Counted from the first letter of the stretch, positions 9,912 to 19,845 are shown. The stretch: 41,358 nucleotides of DNA from Okeania sp. SIO2C9 (GCF_010672455.1 NZ_JAAHGO010000032.1:31997-73354), one strand, 5' to 3'. Numbers and translations are program-made. The notes: a model not told the origin generated them from the sequence alone.

Positions 9912-10301
9912 TTGAGAGATTTCACAGAATTAAAAGTATGGGTAAAAGCACATCAGCTAACCTTGGCAGTCTATCGAGTAACATCTACATTTCCAGCGGC
10001 ACAATTACATGGTTTGACAAGTCAAGCTCGTCGCTCTTGTGCTTCAATTGCTGCAAATATTCCAGAAGGATTTGGTAGAAATGGAAATGTAGAGCTATCT
10101 CGTTTTTTTCAAATTGCCATGGGTTCAGCCAGTGAACTTGAGTATCATCTTTTACTTGCTCACGATCTGCATTTAATCAAATCTTCAGAATATGAATGCC
10201 TTGCTGAAAATGTGCTAGAAGTAAAACAAATGCTTGCTTCATTTATTAAAAGGCTAAATGCTAGGGCATTCCGCACCGAAAACCTGACAACTAATAGCTG
10301 A
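9912..10301 (+). CDS. Four-helix-bundle protein (S23/IVP, Avd-like family)
   Basis: This 129-residue protein starts at TTG, supported by AAAGGAGGA eight bases upstream. It carries family hallmarks: FTELKVWVKAHQL near the start, LTSQARRSCASIAANIPEGF in the second helix, and ELEYHLLLAHDLHLI. Members of this family were first found as intervening-sequence proteins of 23S rRNA genes, and one branch is the Avd accessory factor of diversity-generating retroelements; they form pentameric four-helix barrels that bind nucleic acid. No reverse transcriptase is nearby. The gene lies between inverted copies of the GCTGAATGCTT repeat (9849-9882 and 10286-10307), so it may have arrived with them. Its exact role is unknown. 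Confidence 0.85.
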   Translation: MRDFTELKVWVKAHQLTLAVYRVTSTFPAAQLHGLTSQARRSCASIAANIPEGFGRNGNVELSRFFQIAMGSASELEYHLLLAHDLHLIKSSEYECLAENVLEVKQMLASFIKRLNARAFRTENLTTNS

Positions 10302-10307
10302 ATGCTT
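10286..10307. repeat. AGCTGA-type repeat, right flank of four-helix-bundle gene
   Basis: AACTAATAGCTGAATGCTTA overlaps the end of the gene and is inverted relative to 9849-9882. Confidence 0.65.
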
Positions 10308-10610
10308 ACCTTAATATACCTTAATTTTGGCAATAGATTTAAATGACCAGAAAAGAGATAGTTGAGACTGGTAATGGCTTTTCAGGTATCAGTTTCTGAA
10401 TACTAATTCCTTTGAAAGAGGTATTATTTTACCTATATATTAGGTATCTATAGTATAGATAATGGTAATATTTTCTATCTTTCATATCATAAAAACTAGA
10501 TGAAAAATTCTGCCTCGATCCAAATATGAATAATTTTTTTTTTACGTAATACTTTAAAATCTAATAAAGCGCTTTTCATTTAAGTAGACTACAAAATTCT
10601 TTTGGTTTAG

Positions 10611-10675
10611 GAAGCAGGGAGTAGGGAGTAGTGAGTAGGGAGTAGGGAGTAGGGAGTAGGGAGCAGACAGTAGGA
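10611..10675. repeat. Heptamer array (GGGAGTA)
   Basis: Nine or so AGGGAGT units with small variants lie upstream of the ethylene-sensor gene. The 10302-11185 gap holds this array, a MITE-like element and AT-rich DNA, with no gene. Confidence 0.85.
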
Positions 10676-10867
10676 GAATGCTTTGGCCACTGTAGTCTAT
10701 CTATTTGAAAACCGCTATATTTCATATTTTTAAACTGTAGTTATATTCTTCTTAATTCAGGTTAAGTTAATTTTCTCCTAGTAAATATATTTTTTTAATA
10801 TGTAAGAATATGTTTAGTTTCCAACAATAAGTTATCTATTGTTAATTTTAGATATACTATTCTTGTT

Positions 10868-10993
10868 ATACCAAATTGAAATGAAGCTGCATAGAATAAT
10901 ACTTAAAGCACAATTGACTGTAGATAGGCATAGATAAATATAGATTAATGAATGAATTTCGTAATTCTATGCAACCTCATATAAAATTGGTAT
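10868..10993. mobile_element. MITE-like element, family B relative
   Basis: The left arm (ATACCAAATTGAAATGAAGC, then TGCATAGAAT) pairs with the right arm (ATTCTATGCAACCTCATATA, then AAATTGGTAT) almost throughout, giving a hairpin of about 28 bp around 70 bp. The outer ends match the other family B copies. It lies about 190 bp before the sensor gene. Confidence 0.75.
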
Positions 10994-11185
10994 TAGGCAT
11001 AAGTATATATATAAATTTTTATCTCTATAAAATAGAACAGACAAATAGTAAATATACTGATAAACAAAGAGCTACCGAGGGACAAATTCTCAAGATAGAA
11101 GAGTTTAAGCATAACTAACTTAAGATTTTAAACTATAGCAAAATAAAAGATTATAAATTTCAAAAAATTTACGAAAGTAGTTATT

Positions 11186-14100
11186 ATGTGGCAACTAATA
11201 CAAAACATATTTTCCCCAGAACAATTGATGCCCCATGGACAATGCTATCTTTGGGAATCAGGCTTAATTTGGCTACACGCTAGCTCAGACACATTAACAG
11301 CAATAGCTTACTACTCCATCCCATTCATGTTAGTGTACTTTGTCCGTCAACGAGAGGATGTACCCTTTAAATCGATATTCTGGATGTTTGGGGCCTTCAT
11401 TGCTTCTTGCGGTACAGTCCATCTCATGGAAGTTTGGACTTTGTGGCATCCCGCCTATTGGTTATCAGGAGGTCTCAAAGCAATTACAGCAATAGCTTCC
11501 CTATACACAGCCCTGGAAATGTATCTTCTGATTCCGCAGGCATTAAAATTACCAAGTCCATCCAAATTAACAGCAATTAACAAAACTTTAGAATCAGAAA
11601 TTAGAGAGCGCCAAGAGGTAGAAGAAGCACTACGAAAAAGTGAAAGTCAATATCGTGGCATAGTCGAAGACCAAACAGAATTGATTTGTCGTTTTTATCC
11701 AGGGGGAGTTTTGAGTTTTGTCAACGATACTTATTGTCGCTATTTTGATACAACGCCAGAAGAGCTAATTGGGATAAGTTTTTATCAGTTTTTGCCCTCT
11801 TCGGAGATGGTAAGGCTACAACAACTATTAGATACTCTGACCCCAGAACAACCCACAGCTATCAATGAACAAATGGTAGAAATGTCCAACGGAGAGTGGA
11901 GATGGCAGGAATGGACAAATCGGGCAATATTTGACGAAGACAATAACTTAGTAGAGTATCAAGCAGTGGGGCGAGATATCACAGCTATCCGAGAAAGCGA
12001 AAGACGCTTCCAGGCTATTTTTAATCAAACATTTCAATTTATTGGACTTTTAAACCCAGACGGTACTATCTTAGAAGCTAATCAGACATTTTTAGACTTT
12101 ACTGGTCTCAAACATGAAGATATTGTCGGACATTTTTTTTGGCAAGTTAAATGGTGGTTAGCAGTGGATGATGAGGAAAATCCTAGAGACATAGAGACTA
12201 AACATAGACTTGCTCAAGCACAAATGAGACAAGCGATCGCTAAAGCAGTCAAAGGTGAGTTTGTACGTTATGAAATTATGGTAGTTGGTCAAGGTAAACA
12301 AGTAATTACCATCGACTTTTCTCTCAAACCAGTTTTTGACGAACTTGGACAGGTGATATTATTAATTCCCGAAGGTCATGACATCACGGATCGCAAACAG
12401 GCAGAAAAAGAACTTTCTATTCTCAATGCTGAATTAGAAACACGAGTTCTAGAGCAAACTTCCCAATTAAGGCTGATTAACCAAGCTTGTAAAAATCGAA
12501 TTAGACAGCAGCGAGCTGTGGCTCAAATTACTCAAGAAGCCTTATCAGGCAAAGATATTTCTCTGCTGATGGATCAGATTGTACAAATAGTTGCCCAAAT
12601 ATTAGATGGAGAATACTGCAAGATTCTCCAATTGTTACCTGATGGTAATTCTTTACTATTACGGGCTGGTATTGGTTGGCAAGAGGGACTTGTAGGTCAT
12701 GCGATAGTAAATACTGGCAGTGATACTCAAGCAGGTTATACCCTACATTCATCTGAACCTGTAATTGTAGAAGACCTTCGTCTTGAAACCAGATTCAGAA
12801 GACCAAAACTGCTGTGCGACCATGGAATTATTTCTGGAATTAGCGTTATTATCCCGGGCGCTGAAAAACAAAAACCTTATGGTATACTTGGTATACATAC
12901 TAAAATGAAGTGGTGGTTTACTCAAGATGATGTTTATTTTTTGCAGGCAGTCGCTAATGCACTAGGTACAGCGATCGAACGACAGCAAACTCAGGATTCT
13001 CTGAGGTCTAGCGAGGAAAAATTCCGTCAAATTGCAGAAAATATCCGAGAAGTTTTTTGGATAACTACCCTTGACAAAAGTGAGTCGATCTACGTCAGTC
13101 CTACTTATGAACATGTTTGGGGGCGCTCCATTACAAATTTAGAAAAATGGCGAGAAACATTTACAAATAGCATTCATCCATTAGACCGCGATTGCTTTGT
13201 TTTAAATGACGAGAAACAACGGCGTGGTGAGTTTACTAACGATGAGTATCGAATTGTACGACCTGATGGTGAAATTCGCTGGATTTGGAGTCGTGCTTTT
13301 CCTGTACGCGATCGAGCCGGAGAAATATACCGCACTGCAGGTATTTTTGAAGATATTACAGAACGCAAACAAATGGAGCTGGCTCTGTTTCAAGAAAAAG
13401 AATTAGCCGAAATTACATTAAAATCTATTGGAGATGGGGTGATTACTACTGATGAAAAAGGTAATGTTGATTATCTTAATCCCATTGCTGAAAAAATTAC
13501 TGGATGGAAATTATCAACAGCTAAAGGTTTGCCACTAGCTGAGATTTTCCAAATTTTTGATGAACTAGACCGTACACCGATGGAGAGTCCGGTAGATAGA
13601 GTTTTCCGAGAACGGCAAATCGTCGAGCTGGCAAATAATACTCTTCTGGTGGCGCGTGATGGTCAAGAGTATGCAATAGAAGATTCTGCCGCTCCGATCA
13701 AAACAGAAGACAATCAAATATTAGGGGTAGTGTTAGTATTTCGAGATGTGACAGACAAGCGCAAGTTGAGGAATCAAATATTTTGGCAAGCTCAACACGA
13801 TTCTCTAACAGGGTTGTTAAACCGCAGAGAATTTGAGAAACTTTTAGAAAATTCTTTGGTGGATGTGAACAAATACAACCAAGTACATACTCTTGCTTAT
13901 ATAGATTTAGACCGATTTAAAATTGTTAATGATACTTGTGGTCATAGAGCTGGGGATGAATTGTTGCGTCAGATTACCCTTCTATTACAATCTCAATGTC
14001 GCAAAGCAGATATTTTGGCTAGGATCGGTGGAGATGAATTTGCTTTGCTATTATTGCAGTGTAACATGAATAATGCTCAGACAGTAGTGCAACAGTTGAT

Positions 14101-15148
14101 TGATAGTATTCAGGAGTACAGATTTGTATGGGAGGATAAGACTTTTAATATTGGTGTTAGTATTGGTATAATTACTCTTAGTCAGGAAAGTCTCAACCAG
14201 GCAGGTATTGTAGATGATGTTAATTGGCTCCTCAGTGCTGCTGATGCTGCTTGTTATATCGCGAAAAATCGAGGCCGAAATCGTTTTCATATTTACCAAA
14301 GTGATGATTTAGATTTGAAGCAGCAAAAAAATACTGTGCATTGGGTAACAAAAATTCATCAAGCTTGCGAACAAAATCTTTTCTGTTTGTATTATCAACC
14401 TGTTGCACCATTGCCAGATTCGCATTTGAGTCATTTTTATTATGAGATACTTTTACGCTTGAGAGATGAAACAAATCAATTGATTCCGCCAATGGCTTTT
14501 CTTCCAGCAGCAGAAAGATATAATCTGATGCCAATGATTGACCGTTGGGTGATTCAAAACTTTTTTAGTTATTTGTCACAGCTCAAAGGTCAGTTGCACC
14601 CTTCTTTTGAGAATCTTAACCGTGAGAGATTTTTTAGGGGGGGGTCAGATATAAATGCAGATACAATTTATGCAATTAATATTTCTGGTGAAACAGTTAA
14701 TGATGAGCAATTTATTACTTTTTTACAAGGACAATTAGCCAGATTTAATATTTCTCCAAAGGCAATATGTTTTGAGATTACTGAGACAGTGGCGATCGCT
14801 AATTTATCTCAAGCTGCTAAGTTAATTAGACAACTTAAGAATTTGGGTTGTCACTTTGCTCTAGATGACTTTGGTAGTGGAGTATCTTCTTTTACTTATC
14901 TTAAAAATTTGCCCGTAGATTACTTAAAAATTGATGGCAGTTTTGTCAAGGATATTGTCAGCGACCCCTTAGATTATGCAATAGTTGAAGGAATGAATCG
15001 GATTGGCCATGTGATGGGTCTCAAAACGATCGCTGAGTTTGTGAGCAATGGTGCTATCTTAGATAAAATTAAGACTATAGGTGTAGACTATGGTCAAGGT
15101 TATGGAATTTCTTATCCACAACCCTTAGATGTGCCAGATGAGGAGTAG
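11186..15148 (+). CDS. Ethylene-receptor-like sensor with PAS, GAF, GGDEF and EAL domains
   Basis: This 1320-residue membrane protein begins with three hydrophobic helices that match the plant ETR1 ethylene-binding domain at a constant offset of 10: D35, Y42, P46, I72, C75 and H79 correspond to ETR1 D25, Y32, P36, I62, C65 and H69, where Cys and His hold copper. Approximate further domains are PAS (150-265), PAS (270-405), GAF (440-600), PAS (605-730) and PAS (735-860). The GGDEF domain has intact GGDEF at 948-952 and an upstream RKAD that fits the product-inhibition I-site. The EAL domain reads EIL at 1087-1089, keeping the metal-binding Glu, and has ETE-type, DDFGSG, LKIDGSF and KTIAEF motifs, so both cyclic-di-GMP synthesis and breakdown look possible. 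It likely couples ethylene (or another small ligand) and GAF/PAS inputs to c-di-GMP. Which activity dominates cannot be told. An octamer array follows the stop directly. Confidence 0.92.
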   Translation: MWQLIQNIFSPEQLMPHGQCYLWESGLIWLHASSDTLTAIAYYSIPFMLVYFVRQREDVPFKSIFWMFGAFIASCGTVHLMEVWTLWHPAYWLSGGLKAITAIASLYTALEMYLLIPQALKLPSPSKLTAINKTLESEIRERQEVEEALRKSESQYRGIVEDQTELICRFYPGGVLSFVNDTYCRYFDTTPEELIGISFYQFLPSSEMVRLQQLLDTLTPEQPTAINEQMVEMSNGEWRWQEWTNRAIFDEDNNLVEYQAVGRDITAIRESERRFQAIFNQTFQFIGLLNPDGTILEANQTFLDFTGLKHEDIVGHFFWQVKWWLAVDDEENPRDIETKHRLAQAQMRQAIAKAVKGEFVRYEIMVVGQGKQVITIDFSLKPVFDELGQVILLIPEGHDITDRKQAEKELSILNAELETRVLEQTSQLRLINQACKNRIRQQRAVAQITQEALSGKDISLLMDQIVQIVAQILDGEYCKILQLLPDGNSLLLRAGIGWQEGLVGHAIVNTGSDTQAGYTLHSSEPVIVEDLRLETRFRRPKLLCDHGIISGISVIIPGAEKQKPYGILGIHTKMKWWFTQDDVYFLQAVANALGTAIERQQTQDSLRSSEEKFRQIAENIREVFWITTLDKSESIYVSPTYEHVWGRSITNLEKWRETFTNSIHPLDRDCFVLNDEKQRRGEFTNDEYRIVRPDGEIRWIWSRAFPVRDRAGEIYRTAGIFEDITERKQMELALFQEKELAEITLKSIGDGVITTDEKGNVDYLNPIAEKITGWKLSTAKGLPLAEIFQIFDELDRTPMESPVDRVFRERQIVELANNTLLVARDGQEYAIEDSAAPIKTEDNQILGVVLVFRDVTDKRKLRNQIFWQAQHDSLTGLLNRREFEKLLENSLVDVNKYNQVHTLAYIDLDRFKIVNDTCGHRAGDELLRQITLLLQSQCRKADILARIGGDEFALLLLQCNMNNAQTVVQQLIDSIQEYRFVWEDKTFNIGVSIGIITLSQESLNQAGIVDDVNWLLSAADAACYIAKNRGRNRFHIYQSDDLDLKQQKNTVHWVTKIHQACEQNLFCLYYQPVAPLPDSHLSHFYYEILLRLRDETNQLIPPMAFLPAAERYNLMPMIDRWVIQNFFSYLSQLKGQLHPSFENLNRERFFRGGSDINADTIYAINISGETVNDEQFITFLQGQLARFNISPKAICFEITETVAIANLSQAAKLIRQLKNLGCHFALDDFGSGVSSFTYLKNLPVDYLKIDGSFVKDIVSDPLDYAIVEGMNRIGHVMGLKTIAEFVSNGAILDKIKTIGVDYGQGYGISYPQPLDVPDEE

Positions 15149-15154
15149 GAGAGA

Positions 15155-15236
15155 TGGGGAGTGGGGGAGATGGGGAGATGGGGAGATGGGGAGATGGGGA
15201 GATGGGGGGATGGGGAGATGGGGAGATGGAGAGATT
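15155..15236. repeat. Octamer array (GGGGAGAT)
   Basis: About ten GATGGGGA units immediately follow the sensor gene. A long plus-strand frame rich in Gly, Asp and Trp is produced by the repeat and is not a gene. Confidence 0.9.
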
Positions 15237-15377
15237 GAAGTAATTATAGAATTGTCAACATATAATTATATAATCGGGTTCTGTATCAAGAGTAATTTTA
15301 TGTTTATATTAAGCATAAAATTAGTAATAGGTTCAGTCCGGAAATAAGTCAGAAAATGTGTAGCTCAGTGACATACT

Positions 15378-15406
15378 CCCACACTAAGCTGGCGCTATAG
15401 TGTGGG
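15378..15406. other. Right-end hairpin of the IS200/IS605-type element
   Basis: CCCACACTA and TAGTGTGGG pair around an 11-base loop inside the last codons of TnpB. Hairpins at this place are the recognition structures of IS200/IS605 ends and part of the guide RNA scaffold. The exact element end was not fixed. Confidence 0.6.
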
Positions 15407-15747
15407 CTTCTCGTTTCGTAGCCCTGCCATTGCATCGGGCTAGCGCGTGCTTTAAGGACGGAATGCCCTACCGCCCTATTTTTGATATTTATCGCTGCGT
15501 TTAAGTCGCGGTCTATGACAATACCGCAGTGCGGGCAAGAATGAGTTCGTATTTTTAATTCTTTCTTGACTTTTTCACCACAATTTGAGCAGTCTTGGCT
15601 AGTATTTTTGGGGTTCACTGCTATGGTTTTCTGTCCAGCATTTCCGGCTTTGACAGTTAAAATAGTCAGGAATTGACCCCATCCAGCATCATTAATTGAT
15701 TTACTCAAATGGGTCTTTGCTAGCCCTTTTATATTTAAGTTTGCCTC

Positions 15748-15766
15748 CGGCACGCCGCTCCGCGTC
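15748..15766. mobile_element. 19-bp GC-rich insertion in tnpB
   Basis: Removing CGGCACGCCGCTCCGCGTC rejoins the two frames into [14 protein letters not shown], the normal TnpB sequence. The flanking TC is compatible with a 2-bp duplication. It resembles the small GC-rich interspersed sequences of cyanobacteria; a related motif (GCCGCTACGCGGAGG) begins the insertion at 24182. Confidence 0.75.
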
Positions 15767-16719
15767 TACATGGGCAATAACTTCAGCTTTTGATAACAAT
15801 TCATTGGCTGTTTTAAAATGAAAATCTTTACGTTTATCGGCTACTTTTTTATGTTGTTTAGCTACAGCTAGAAGAGCTTTTAACCATCTTTTGCTGCCTT
15901 TCTTTTTACGGGATAAACGTTTTTGTAGAGTCTTTAATCGCTGCTGAGATTTTCGATAGTATTGAGGTATGGGGACAGACTCTCCTTCACTTGTTACTAA
16001 GAATTCCTTCAGCCCCATATCGATTCCCAGAGTATTTTTTAATGTAGGTTTCACATCACAACTCAAAGCTGGAACTGATTTGTCTTCTAGGGATAAAGTC
16101 GCATAATAACCATCTGCTTTACGACTAATAGTCACAGTTTTAATTTGAAAACCATCAGGTAACGGCCGATGTTGAATCAACTTTATATTGCCTATTTTGG
16201 GCAAGTTTATCTTGTTTCCTTCTATGCAGTCTTGCTTGATTTGAGGATAAGTAAAACTGCGATAACGCCCTTTTCCCTTAAACCTTGGTTTGCCTAATTT
16301 ATGTCCACTTTTGTCTGCCTTAAACCATCTATCAAAGGCAAGTTTTACCCGTTTTATACAATCTTGCAGGACCTGAGAATGAATCAACTTGTACTCAGGA
16401 AACTTGTCTTTGGTATTGACCAAATCTTTTTTTTGAGAGTAATAATCTGGATCATCTAAGAGTTGAGGAATTGGCATCACCAAGGGACAAGCGTTAACCG
16501 GACAGCGATTTTCTAACCACCATGAGAACCGCTCGTCTAACCGATAGTTGTACTGCCGACGCAACAATTCCAGCCACATTTCTATGACTGCGGTTTGTTC
16601 TTTGTTGGGCCTTAATTTATATTGGTAGGCAGTGCGCATGGTGGAAAATTTCCAGGGTTATTGCAATATCATAATACAAGTTTTTCAACTAGGGCGAAAG
16701 CTTATGCTGGGATAGTATG

Positions 16720-16752
16720 CAAATTGAATGGGCATCGAACCCATTCAATTGG
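16720..16752. other. Left-end hairpin of the IS200/IS605-type element
   Basis: AATTGAATGGG and CCCATTCAATT pair around a 7-base loop about 80 bp upstream of the TnpB start. This fits the subterminal hairpin at the left end of such elements. The rest of 16640-17132 has no gene. Confidence 0.55.
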
Positions 16753-16906
16753 CCGCCGATTCATCTCACACTCCTCTTTAAAATTTCGCGCGCAGGCTTC
16801 TCGGCAGTTTAGCTAAAGAAAATAATCCAAGATATGATTACTAATAGGGGCTAAGTCAAAATTTTGATGAAAGTCCATTACTCAACTCTGAAATGAGATG
16901 GAAATA

Positions 16907-16952
16907 TAGCAGAAGGCAGAAGGCAGAAGGCAGAAGGCAGAAGGCAGAAGGA
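16907..16952. repeat. Heptamer array (GCAGAAG)
   Basis: Five or six AGGCAGA units in a row lie between the TnpB element and the lytic transglycosylase gene. Confidence 0.85.
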
Positions 16953-17132
16953 AAAATCTAGCGTTGCCTGAATTTTCAGCTTTGGATATGTTCTCACCTT
17001 TCCTTCGACCGCCATAATTACTGTTTTTCCCAAAACTGTAGTCTAAAATACAAATCAGGAAAAATAGAATTATCGCTAAGAAAAAAAATTATACCATATA
17101 CCCTTTAAAATTAATTAACTAACAATAAGTAA

Positions 17133-19298
17133 ATGCTAAAGCAAAATATAACAAAAGTTTCTATACTGGTCGGCGTTTCTATAAGTGCTTTATTATTGGG
17201 AGTGTTTCTACCAGAACTTATAAACAATAACAAAAGTATCTCTCAAAACGCAATCCAAAATCAGAAGCTCAACCCAGAGCTAGATGTAACAAATTTTGTG
17301 TCATATCCACCCCAACAACGAAGGAATAAACTCGAAGCTGCTATAAAGAAAGAAAAATCTCTAAATAGCAGTAGAGCACGTTATATTCTGGCCAATGATT
17401 TAATGCAACAGGGAGAGGTAGAGTCGGCGATCGCTCAACTGAAAAATTTAGACCAAGAATATACAATTCTAGCACCATACGTTATCTTAAAACGGGCACA
17501 AGCTTATGAATTAACTGGGAATACTGAGAAAGCACAAGAAGCTTGGTCAGAATTATTAGCAACTTATCCAGAAGAACCAGTAGTAGCAGAAGCTTTGTAT
17601 GTTCTAGGAAAACAAAATCCGGAATATTGGGATGAGGCGATCGCTAAATTTCCAGGTCATCCCACTACAGTGAAAATTGCTCAAGAAAGACTGAAGCAAA
17701 ATCCTAATCAACCTCAGTTGTTATTGCTCATTGCTAAATATGGTTTTCATGTGCCGGAATATGGAACAGTATTAGAACAACTCAGAACAAAATATGCCTC
17801 CCAGTTAACTCCTGAAGATTGGGAAATGATTGCTTTTGGATATTGGGAAAAGCAGGATTATTATAAAGGTGGTCTGGCATATCAGAAAGCAACTAAGACG
17901 CCCAAAAATTTATATCGTTATGCTAGGGGTTTATGGTTAGGGAGAAAAACTAAGGAGTCCCGCGAAGCTTACAAAGCCTTAATTAACCAGTTTCCCAATG
18001 GAGGAGAAGATACAGCTTTGGGTTTGATTCGTTTGTCGAGACTGGTAGATCGAAAAGAAGCCATACCATATCTTGACAGGGTAATTGCTAATTTTCCTAG
18101 TCATGCTGCCGAAGCTATGCTCGATAAGTCTAAGTTACTCGATCGACTGGACTCTGCTAAGTCAGCTTCACAGGTACGTCAACAGTTGTTGAGTAAGTAT
18201 AAGAATTCTGATGCTGCTGCTGAATTACGGTGGGAGTTGGCCGAAAAAGCTGCTGCGGGGGGCAATTTACAAGTGGCTTGGAAGTGGGCACAAGAGTTGA
18301 CTGCGAATAATCCTGATAGTGAGTTAGCACCACAAGCAGGTTTTTGGGTAGGTAAGTGGGCACAGCAACTTGGGCAGACAGAGGATGCTAAAAAGGCTTT
18401 CGAGTATATGATTTTACGCTATCCCCACTCTTATTATGCTTGGCGATCGGCGGTGATGTTGGATTGGCCTGTGGGTGATTTTACTACTGTTCGTCCTCTA
18501 TCTCCAGAGGTTGTACATACTAAAGGGCGAGACCCATTGCCTTTTGGTTCTGACACATTGCGAGAACTATATCAGATTGGTCAAGACCGGGATGCTTGGA
18601 AACAATGGCAGGTAGAATTTGAAGACCGGATGAGTCCAACTGTTGCTCAACAGTATACTGATGGTGTGTTAAGGATTGGTATCGGAGATAATTTGGATGG
18701 TATTTGGATGCTTACTAGCTTGAGCAAACGGGAAAAACCAGAGGAGATAGCTGAGTATAAAGCATTGAAGGAAAAGCCTACTTATTGGCAAACTTTGTAT
18801 CCTTTTCCTTATTTGGAAACTATTGTGAAATGGTCTAACAAACGAGAGTTAAATACTGTGTTGGTTACTGCTTTAATTCGTCAAGAGTCTCGTTTTATGC
18901 CGAAGATAAAATCGGTAGTTGGTGCTACGGGGTTAATGCAAGTTATGCCAGAAACGGGAAAGGAGGCAGCTAAGAATATTAATCTTGTGAGCTATGATTT
19001 AGAGAATGTGAATGATAATGTAAATTTGGGTACTTATTACTTGGATTTTACTCATAAAGAGTACAAGAATAATTCGATGTTAGCAGTGGCGAGTTATAAT
19101 GCTGGACCGAATGCTGTGAGTAGTTGGTTAAAGCGGTTTGGGTTTAATGATGCTGATGCTTTTGTGGAGAAAATTCCTTATCCTGAAACGAGGGGTTATG
19201 TGGAGTCTGTGTTTGAAAATTATTGGAATTATTTACAAATTTATAATCCTGAAGTTGCTCAGTTAATGGAGAGACATTACGCTCAACATCAGAAATAA
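17133..19298 (+). CDS. Soluble lytic transglycosylase-like protein with TPR region
   Basis: This 721-residue protein has an N-terminal hydrophobic anchor or signal (residues 9-29, VSILVGVSISALLLGVFLPE), a long helical region with TPR-like repeats (about 80-480), and a C-terminal SLT domain. The catalytic Glu is E585 in ALIRQESRF, followed by GATGLMQVMPETG and VASYNAGPNAVSSW. It cleaves the glycan strands of peptidoglycan in the periplasm with formation of anhydromuropeptides, in growth or recycling. Length and order match Slt70-type enzymes. It stands alone, and a GTCAAAA heptamer array follows its stop. Confidence 0.92.
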   Translation: MLKQNITKVSILVGVSISALLLGVFLPELINNNKSISQNAIQNQKLNPELDVTNFVSYPPQQRRNKLEAAIKKEKSLNSSRARYILANDLMQQGEVESAIAQLKNLDQEYTILAPYVILKRAQAYELTGNTEKAQEAWSELLATYPEEPVVAEALYVLGKQNPEYWDEAIAKFPGHPTTVKIAQERLKQNPNQPQLLLLIAKYGFHVPEYGTVLEQLRTKYASQLTPEDWEMIAFGYWEKQDYYKGGLAYQKATKTPKNLYRYARGLWLGRKTKESREAYKALINQFPNGGEDTALGLIRLSRLVDRKEAIPYLDRVIANFPSHAAEAMLDKSKLLDRLDSAKSASQVRQQLLSKYKNSDAAAELRWELAEKAAAGGNLQVAWKWAQELTANNPDSELAPQAGFWVGKWAQQLGQTEDAKKAFEYMILRYPHSYYAWRSAVMLDWPVGDFTTVRPLSPEVVHTKGRDPLPFGSDTLRELYQIGQDRDAWKQWQVEFEDRMSPTVAQQYTDGVLRIGIGDNLDGIWMLTSLSKREKPEEIAEYKALKEKPTYWQTLYPFPYLETIVKWSNKRELNTVLVTALIRQESRFMPKIKSVVGATGLMQVMPETGKEAAKNINLVSYDLENVNDNVNLGTYYLDFTHKEYKNNSMLAVASYNAGPNAVSSWLKRFGFNDADAFVEKIPYPETRGYVESVFENYWNYLQIYNPEVAQLMERHYAQHQK

Positions 19299-19299
19299 G

Positions 19300-19385
<86 letters not shown>

Positions 19386-19552
19386 GAATGAAAAAAGAGG
19401 AGGAGAAGGAGAAAGTTTTTTATGACTAATTATCCGGACATGATATAACTGACCCTTCCGAAGCTTAAAACTCAGACAAGGCAGATTTTTCTTTCTTCCT
19501 TACTTTCCTCTGTCCTAGATAATTACAGCGGTTTTCATTTGGGTAAACCACA

Positions 19553-19580
19553 GTAGGGACGTTCCATGGAACGTCCCTAC
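19553..19580. repeat. 28-bp perfect palindrome
   Basis: GTAGGGACGTTCCATGGAAC continues to GTCCCTAC, a perfect palindrome. Related palindromes lie at 20025-20051 and 28809-28836, a REP-like family. Confidence 0.85.
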
Positions 19581-19627
19581 AAGATTTTGCTTGTGAAGAT
19601 GTGGTTCATCAAGAGCGAAAAGCGCTG

Positions 19628-19845
19628 TAGGGCTTGGTGATTAAATATCAAAGCATTGACTGATATTGATTTTAGCATTTTTTGGTCTAAAAAAGTGCCA
19701 GCTTTTCAGCAGAAAAAGGTCAAAAAGCTAGTATTTTGGGATGATTATGGCAGAAAAATCACTCTGACAATTTTTCTGACTACCTCCTCTATAATTCCCA
19801 TTTCTCCTGTCTCCTACTAAAAGACTTTTTCAGCAAACCCTAATT
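19628..19845. mobile_element. MITE-like element, family A, copy 2
   Basis: It runs from TAGGGCTTGGTGATTAAATA to GACTTTTTCAGCAAACCCTA. It is the inverted counterpart of 1965-2220: ends match closely, the middle is diverged, and both contain a TCTCCTGTCTCCT tract. It has no coding capacity. Confidence 0.75.

Larger units (their letters stand above)
15349..16639 (-). pseudogene. tnpB: IS200/IS605-family TnpB, frameshifted
   Basis: The start MRTAYQYKLRPNKEQ and the RuvC-like segment TLGIDMGLKEFLV (first catalytic Asp) are in one frame from 16639. Another frame carries the downstream [15 protein letters not shown], a CSNCG...CPHCG zinc finger and [10 protein letters not shown] (last catalytic Asp). 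Between them a 19-bp GC-rich insertion (15748-15766) falls at the codon expected for the catalytic Glu (VIAHVE), shifting the frame. TnpB proteins are RNA-guided nucleases encoded with IS200/IS605 elements. No TnpA is present, so this was an orfB-only element. The last coding bases and the hairpin after them would overlap the guide (omega/reRNA) region. Confidence 0.88.

Noticed and set aside
10611-10675. CRISPR array
   Set aside because: The 7-8-bp tandem arrays here and elsewhere have no spacers, and no cas genes are present.
15129-15347. Gly/Asp/Trp-rich open frame after the ethylene sensor
   Set aside because: It is a reading of the GGGGAGAT array and has no ribosome site or independent support.
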